Part shown: positions 46,954 through 49,600 of the stretch, one piece after another
Layout: every line of letters begins with the position of its first letter
Numbering within the stretch: position 1 is the stretch's first letter
Source of the DNA: Rodentibacter myodis
Lineage (GTDB): Bacteria; Pseudomonadota; Gammaproteobacteria; Enterobacterales; Pasteurellaceae
Assembly: GCF_001999305.1 (NCBI RefSeq)
Contig: NZ_MLHQ01000006.1
Span: 1-49,600, forward strand
Length of the DNA: 49,600 nt
Reading direction: 5' to 3'
Position numbers and translations under genes: made by a program
Notes under the pieces: generated by a model
Told to the model about the DNA's origin: nothing
What the model saw: the letters and a program-made list of their open reading frames with translations, nothing else
Database searches by the model: none

Positions 46954-48216
46954 ATGACGACAGTATCGGCTTTGGGCGCATTGGTGGCGTTAATCGTAGC
47001 CATCTTCCTGATTTTAAAGAAAGTGTCGCCCGCTTACGGAATGTTGTTGGGGGCATTAATAGGCGGGTTGATCGGCGGTGCGGATTTATCGCAAACGGTC
47101 AGTTTAATGATTGGCGGTGCGCAGGGGATTACCACCGCCGTAATGCGTATTTTAGCCGCCGGTGTGTTGGCGGGCGTGTTGATTGAATCCGGTGCGGCAA
47201 ATTCCATTGCGGAAACTATTACCAACAAACTGGGTGAAGCCCGTGCATTGCTTGCTTTAGCCTTGGCAACAATGATTTTAACGGCGGTAGGCGTGTTTGT
47301 GGACGTGGCGGTGATCACCGTATCGCCGATTGCCCTTGCTTTGGCACGCCGTACGGATTTATCCAAACCGGCGATTTTATTGGCAATGATTGGCGGTGGT
47401 AAAGCCGGCAACATTATGTCGCCCAATCCAAATGCGATTGCCGCAGCCGATACCTTTCATTTGCCGCTTACTTCGGTGATGATGGCAGGCGTGATTCCGG
47501 CAATTTTCGGATTAATACTAACCTATATTTTAGCCAAACGCTTAATCAATAAAGGTTCAAAAGTGACGGATAAAGAAGTGGTGGCGGTAGAAAGCCAACA
47601 TTTACCGACATTTTCGACCGCACTTGTTGCGCCACTAGTGGCGATTTTGTTACTTGCCCTTCGCCCGTTGTTTGACATTAAAGTTGATCCACTGATCGCC
47701 TTGCCGTTAGGCGGTTTAATCGGTGCGCTTTGTATGGGGAAATTACGCCAAGCGAATACCTATGCGATAAGTGGTTTAGGCAAAATGGCACCGGTTGCGA
47801 TTATGTTGCTCGGTACGGGAGCATTAGCAGGCATTATTGCCAATTCGGGCTTAAAAGATGTGTTGATTCAAGGTTTGGAACATTCCGGTTTGCCTTCTTA
47901 CATTCTTGCCCCGATTTCCGGTGCGTTGATGTCCTTGGCGACTGCGTCCACCACGGCAGGCACAGCGGTGGCTTCTAATGTATTTAGCAGCACATTGCTT
48001 GAACTTGGCGTGAGCGGTTTAGCCGGCGCGGCAATGATTCACGCAGGGGCGACCGTGTTTGACCATATGCCACACGGTTCATTTTTCCACGCCACAGGCG
48101 GTAGCGTGAATATGGAAATGAAAGAACGTTTAAAACTTATTCCTTACGAAAGTGCGGTCGGTTTGATTATGACGATAGTATCCACCCTCATTTTCGGCGT
48201 ATTTAACTTATTCTAA
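46954..48216 (+). CDS. GntP-family permease of the glycerate cluster
   Basis: The 420-residue protein is a GntP-family carrier (AYGMLLGALIGGLIGGADL, GVFVDVAVITVSPIALAL, GGGKAGNIMSPNPNAIAAAD, TASTTAGTAVASNVFS). Its motifs differ from those of the two permeases of the tetronate operon. It lies between cdaR and glxK and probably imports glycerate or a related acid. An AGGAGAG ribosome site precedes the ATG. glxK begins 14 bases after its stop. Confidence 0.9.
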   Translation: MTTVSALGALVALIVAIFLILKKVSPAYGMLLGALIGGLIGGADLSQTVSLMIGGAQGITTAVMRILAAGVLAGVLIESGAANSIAETITNKLGEARALLALALATMILTAVGVFVDVAVITVSPIALALARRTDLSKPAILLAMIGGGKAGNIMSPNPNAIAAADTFHLPLTSVMMAGVIPAIFGLILTYILAKRLINKGSKVTDKEVVAVESQHLPTFSTALVAPLVAILLLALRPLFDIKVDPLIALPLGGLIGALCMGKLRQANTYAISGLGKMAPVAIMLLGTGALAGIIANSGLKDVLIQGLEHSGLPSYILAPISGALMSLATASTTAGTAVASNVFSSTLLELGVSGLAGAAMIHAGATVFDHMPHGSFFHATGGSVNMEMKERLKLIPYESAVGLIMTIVSTLIFGVFNLF

Positions 48217-48230
48217 TCAAGGAGTTCAAA

Positions 48231-49361
48231 ATGAAAATTGTGATTGCCCCCGATTCTTTTAAAGAAAGTTTGACCGCACTTGAAGTGGCAACGGCGATTG
48301 AAACAGGCTTTAAACGTGTTTTCCCTGAGGCGGAATATGTAAAATTACCGATGGCGGACGGCGGCGAAGGCACGGTTCAATCTTTGGTGGACGCCACCCA
48401 AGGCAAACTCATTGAATGTGAAGTTACCGCCCCTTTAGGCAATAAAGTAAAAAGTTTTTTGGGTTTATCGGGGGACGGCAAAACCGCGATGATTGAAATG
48501 GCGGCGGCTTCAGGGCTGCATTTAGTGCCACCTGAAAAACGCAATCCATTGCTGACCACCAGTTATGGCACAGGTGAGTTGATTAAACAGGCACTCGATC
48601 TCGGTGTGGAAAAAATCATTCTCGGCATTGGCGGCAGTGCGACCAATGATGGCGGCGTAGGAATGTTACAAGCCTTGGGCTTACAATGTTTGGATAGTCA
48701 GGGAAATCAGATTCCTTTTGGCGGTGCTTTCCTTGCGGATATTGCCCAAATTGATGTTCGACAGTTGGATTCCCGCCTGCACAAGGTGCATATTGAAGTG
48801 GCGTGCGATGTGAATAACCCTCTTTGTGGGGAACGGGGGGCGTCTGCCGTCTTCGGGCCGCAAAAAGGTGCAACGCCGGAAATGGTCAACCAACTTGATG
48901 CCGCCTTGGCACATTTCGCCAACATTGCCGAACGTGATTGTGGCAAACAAATTCAACACAAGGCTGGTGCGGGGGCGGCAGGCGGTATGGGCGGCGGATT
49001 GCTCCTCTTACCGAACGTACAACTCAAAGCAGGCGTGCAAATTGTGTTGGATACCTTACACCTTGCCGATTATGTGAAAGATGCCGACTATGTGATTACC
49101 GGTGAAGGCAGAATGGACGCACAAAGCATTATGGGGAAAACCCCCATCGGCGTTGCCCGCACCGCAAAACGGTTCAACAAACCGGTTATCGCTATCGTGG
49201 GTTGTTTGCGTGAAGATTATAACGTGGTTTTCGACCACGGCATTGACGCGGTTTTCCCGATTATTCGTCAATTAGGCGACTTACCCGATATTCTTAAACA
49301 AGGCGAACAAAACCTGATTTCCGCCGCACAAAATGTGGCGAGAGTATTGGCGTTGAAGTGA
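48231..49361 (+). CDS. glxK: Glycerate 2-kinase
   Basis: The 376-residue protein is a GlxK/GarK-type glycerate kinase, with MKIVIAPDSFKESLTALEVA at the N-terminus, LPMADGGEGTVQSLVDAT, ILGIGGSATNDGGVGMLQALG, GAGAAGGMGGGLLLL and VITGEGRMDAQSIMGKTP. It phosphorylates D-glycerate to 2-phosphoglycerate, entering glycolysis near its end. AAGGAG precedes the ATG. It is the last gene of the cdaR-permease-kinase unit. One uptake signal lies inside near 48274. No clear terminator follows. Confidence 0.96.
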   Translation: MKIVIAPDSFKESLTALEVATAIETGFKRVFPEAEYVKLPMADGGEGTVQSLVDATQGKLIECEVTAPLGNKVKSFLGLSGDGKTAMIEMAAASGLHLVPPEKRNPLLTTSYGTGELIKQALDLGVEKIILGIGGSATNDGGVGMLQALGLQCLDSQGNQIPFGGAFLADIAQIDVRQLDSRLHKVHIEVACDVNNPLCGERGASAVFGPQKGATPEMVNQLDAALAHFANIAERDCGKQIQHKAGAGAAGGMGGGLLLLPNVQLKAGVQIVLDTLHLADYVKDADYVITGEGRMDAQSIMGKTPIGVARTAKRFNKPVIAIVGCLREDYNVVFDHGIDAVFPIIRQLGDLPDILKQGEQNLISAAQNVARVLALK

Positions 49362-49465
49362 GCGTTTAGATAAAAGTTAGGTTGAAATTTGGGGTGAACA
49401 CAGTTGCTCCCAAAAGAATATAGATTTTGCTTTATGCATTTATTACTATCCATAAAAGGCACAAA

Positions 49466-49579
49466 GTGCGGTCATTTTTGACTGTACTTTATATTCGATT
49501 TGAGTCAGGTAAACGCTACCCATCTGAAACCGAATTAAACGCAATGGGTAAAACGATGTCAAAACGGCGTCATCTTTAA
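49466..49579 (+). pseudogene. Possible gene remnant or tiny frame at the right edge
   Basis: A frame starting at a GTG inside an uptake signal runs 37 codons to TAA 49577-49579 and contains FESGKRYPSETELNAMGK, which looks protein-like. There is no ribosome site and no ATG near the start. The window ends 21 bases later, so context is missing. I recognise no family, and it may be chance. Confidence 0.15.
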
Positions 49580-49600
49580 GCAATGAATTATCAACTTGAT

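Overview
The window is chromosomal DNA from a gammaproteobacterium of the family Pasteurellaceae. The nine-base Hin-type DNA uptake signal (AAGTGCGGT and its complement) recurs throughout, often as inverted pairs that form transcription terminators. Gene blocks match orders known from Haemophilus influenzae: LysR/atoDAEB, rplKA without rplJL-rpoBC, aspA, groESL, alaS-csrA-galU, prmA-dusB-fis, yhdT-panF, efp/epmB, oapAB-recO-rlmD-relA-dgkA, the tetronate block and cdaR-gntP-glxK. I can place it in the Haemophilus/Aggregatibacter part of the family but cannot name a species. I see no tRNA, rRNA, CRISPR array, prophage or transposase.

Layout. (1) 0.2-7.5 kb: a divergent LysR regulator and a ketone-body/short-chain fatty acid cluster (atoD, atoA, atoE, atoB, bdhA and a GntP-type permease) that would take D-3-hydroxybutyrate and acetoacetate to acetyl-CoA. 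(2) 7.5-32.9 kb: housekeeping genes for ribosomal proteins L11 and L1, aspartase, GroES/GroEL, YgfB-PepP, UspA, AlaRS, CsrA, GalU, the PrmA-DusB-Fis cluster, a DMT exporter, pantothenate uptake, EF-P and its modification enzyme EpmB, OapA/OapB, RecO, RlmD, RelA and DgkA. Several control sites can be read directly: a sigma-32-like promoter before groES, an FNR/CRP site at about -41 of an aspA promoter, a promoter with a GC-rich discriminator before dusB-fis, and an L1-site-like hairpin before rplK. (3) 32.9-45.7 kb: an enlarged four-carbon acid-sugar (tetronate) locus. A DeoR-type regulator is divergent from ltnD-otnK-otnC-otnI, followed by a GntP permease, a secreted esterase, denD, a second GntP permease, a cyclase-family metal hydrolase and a hydrolase fused to a polytopic membrane domain. 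(4) 45.7-49.4 kb: a CdaR-type regulator, another GntP permease and glycerate kinase.

The most interesting part is region 3. The core enzymes convert L-threonate and D-erythronate to dihydroxyacetone phosphate. Added to them are two probable extracytoplasmic ester hydrolases, a metal-dependent hydrolase and extra GntP permeases. The permease-esterase pair sits between two nearly identical 60-bp copies of a terminator, which suggests a module gained by recombination. My working hypothesis is a system that frees tetronates from esters or lactones (for example oxalyl-threonate or threonolactone from vitamin C breakdown) outside the cytoplasm, imports them through GntP permeases and sends them to glycolysis. 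The substrates are inference; the gene content and repeats are visible in the sequence.
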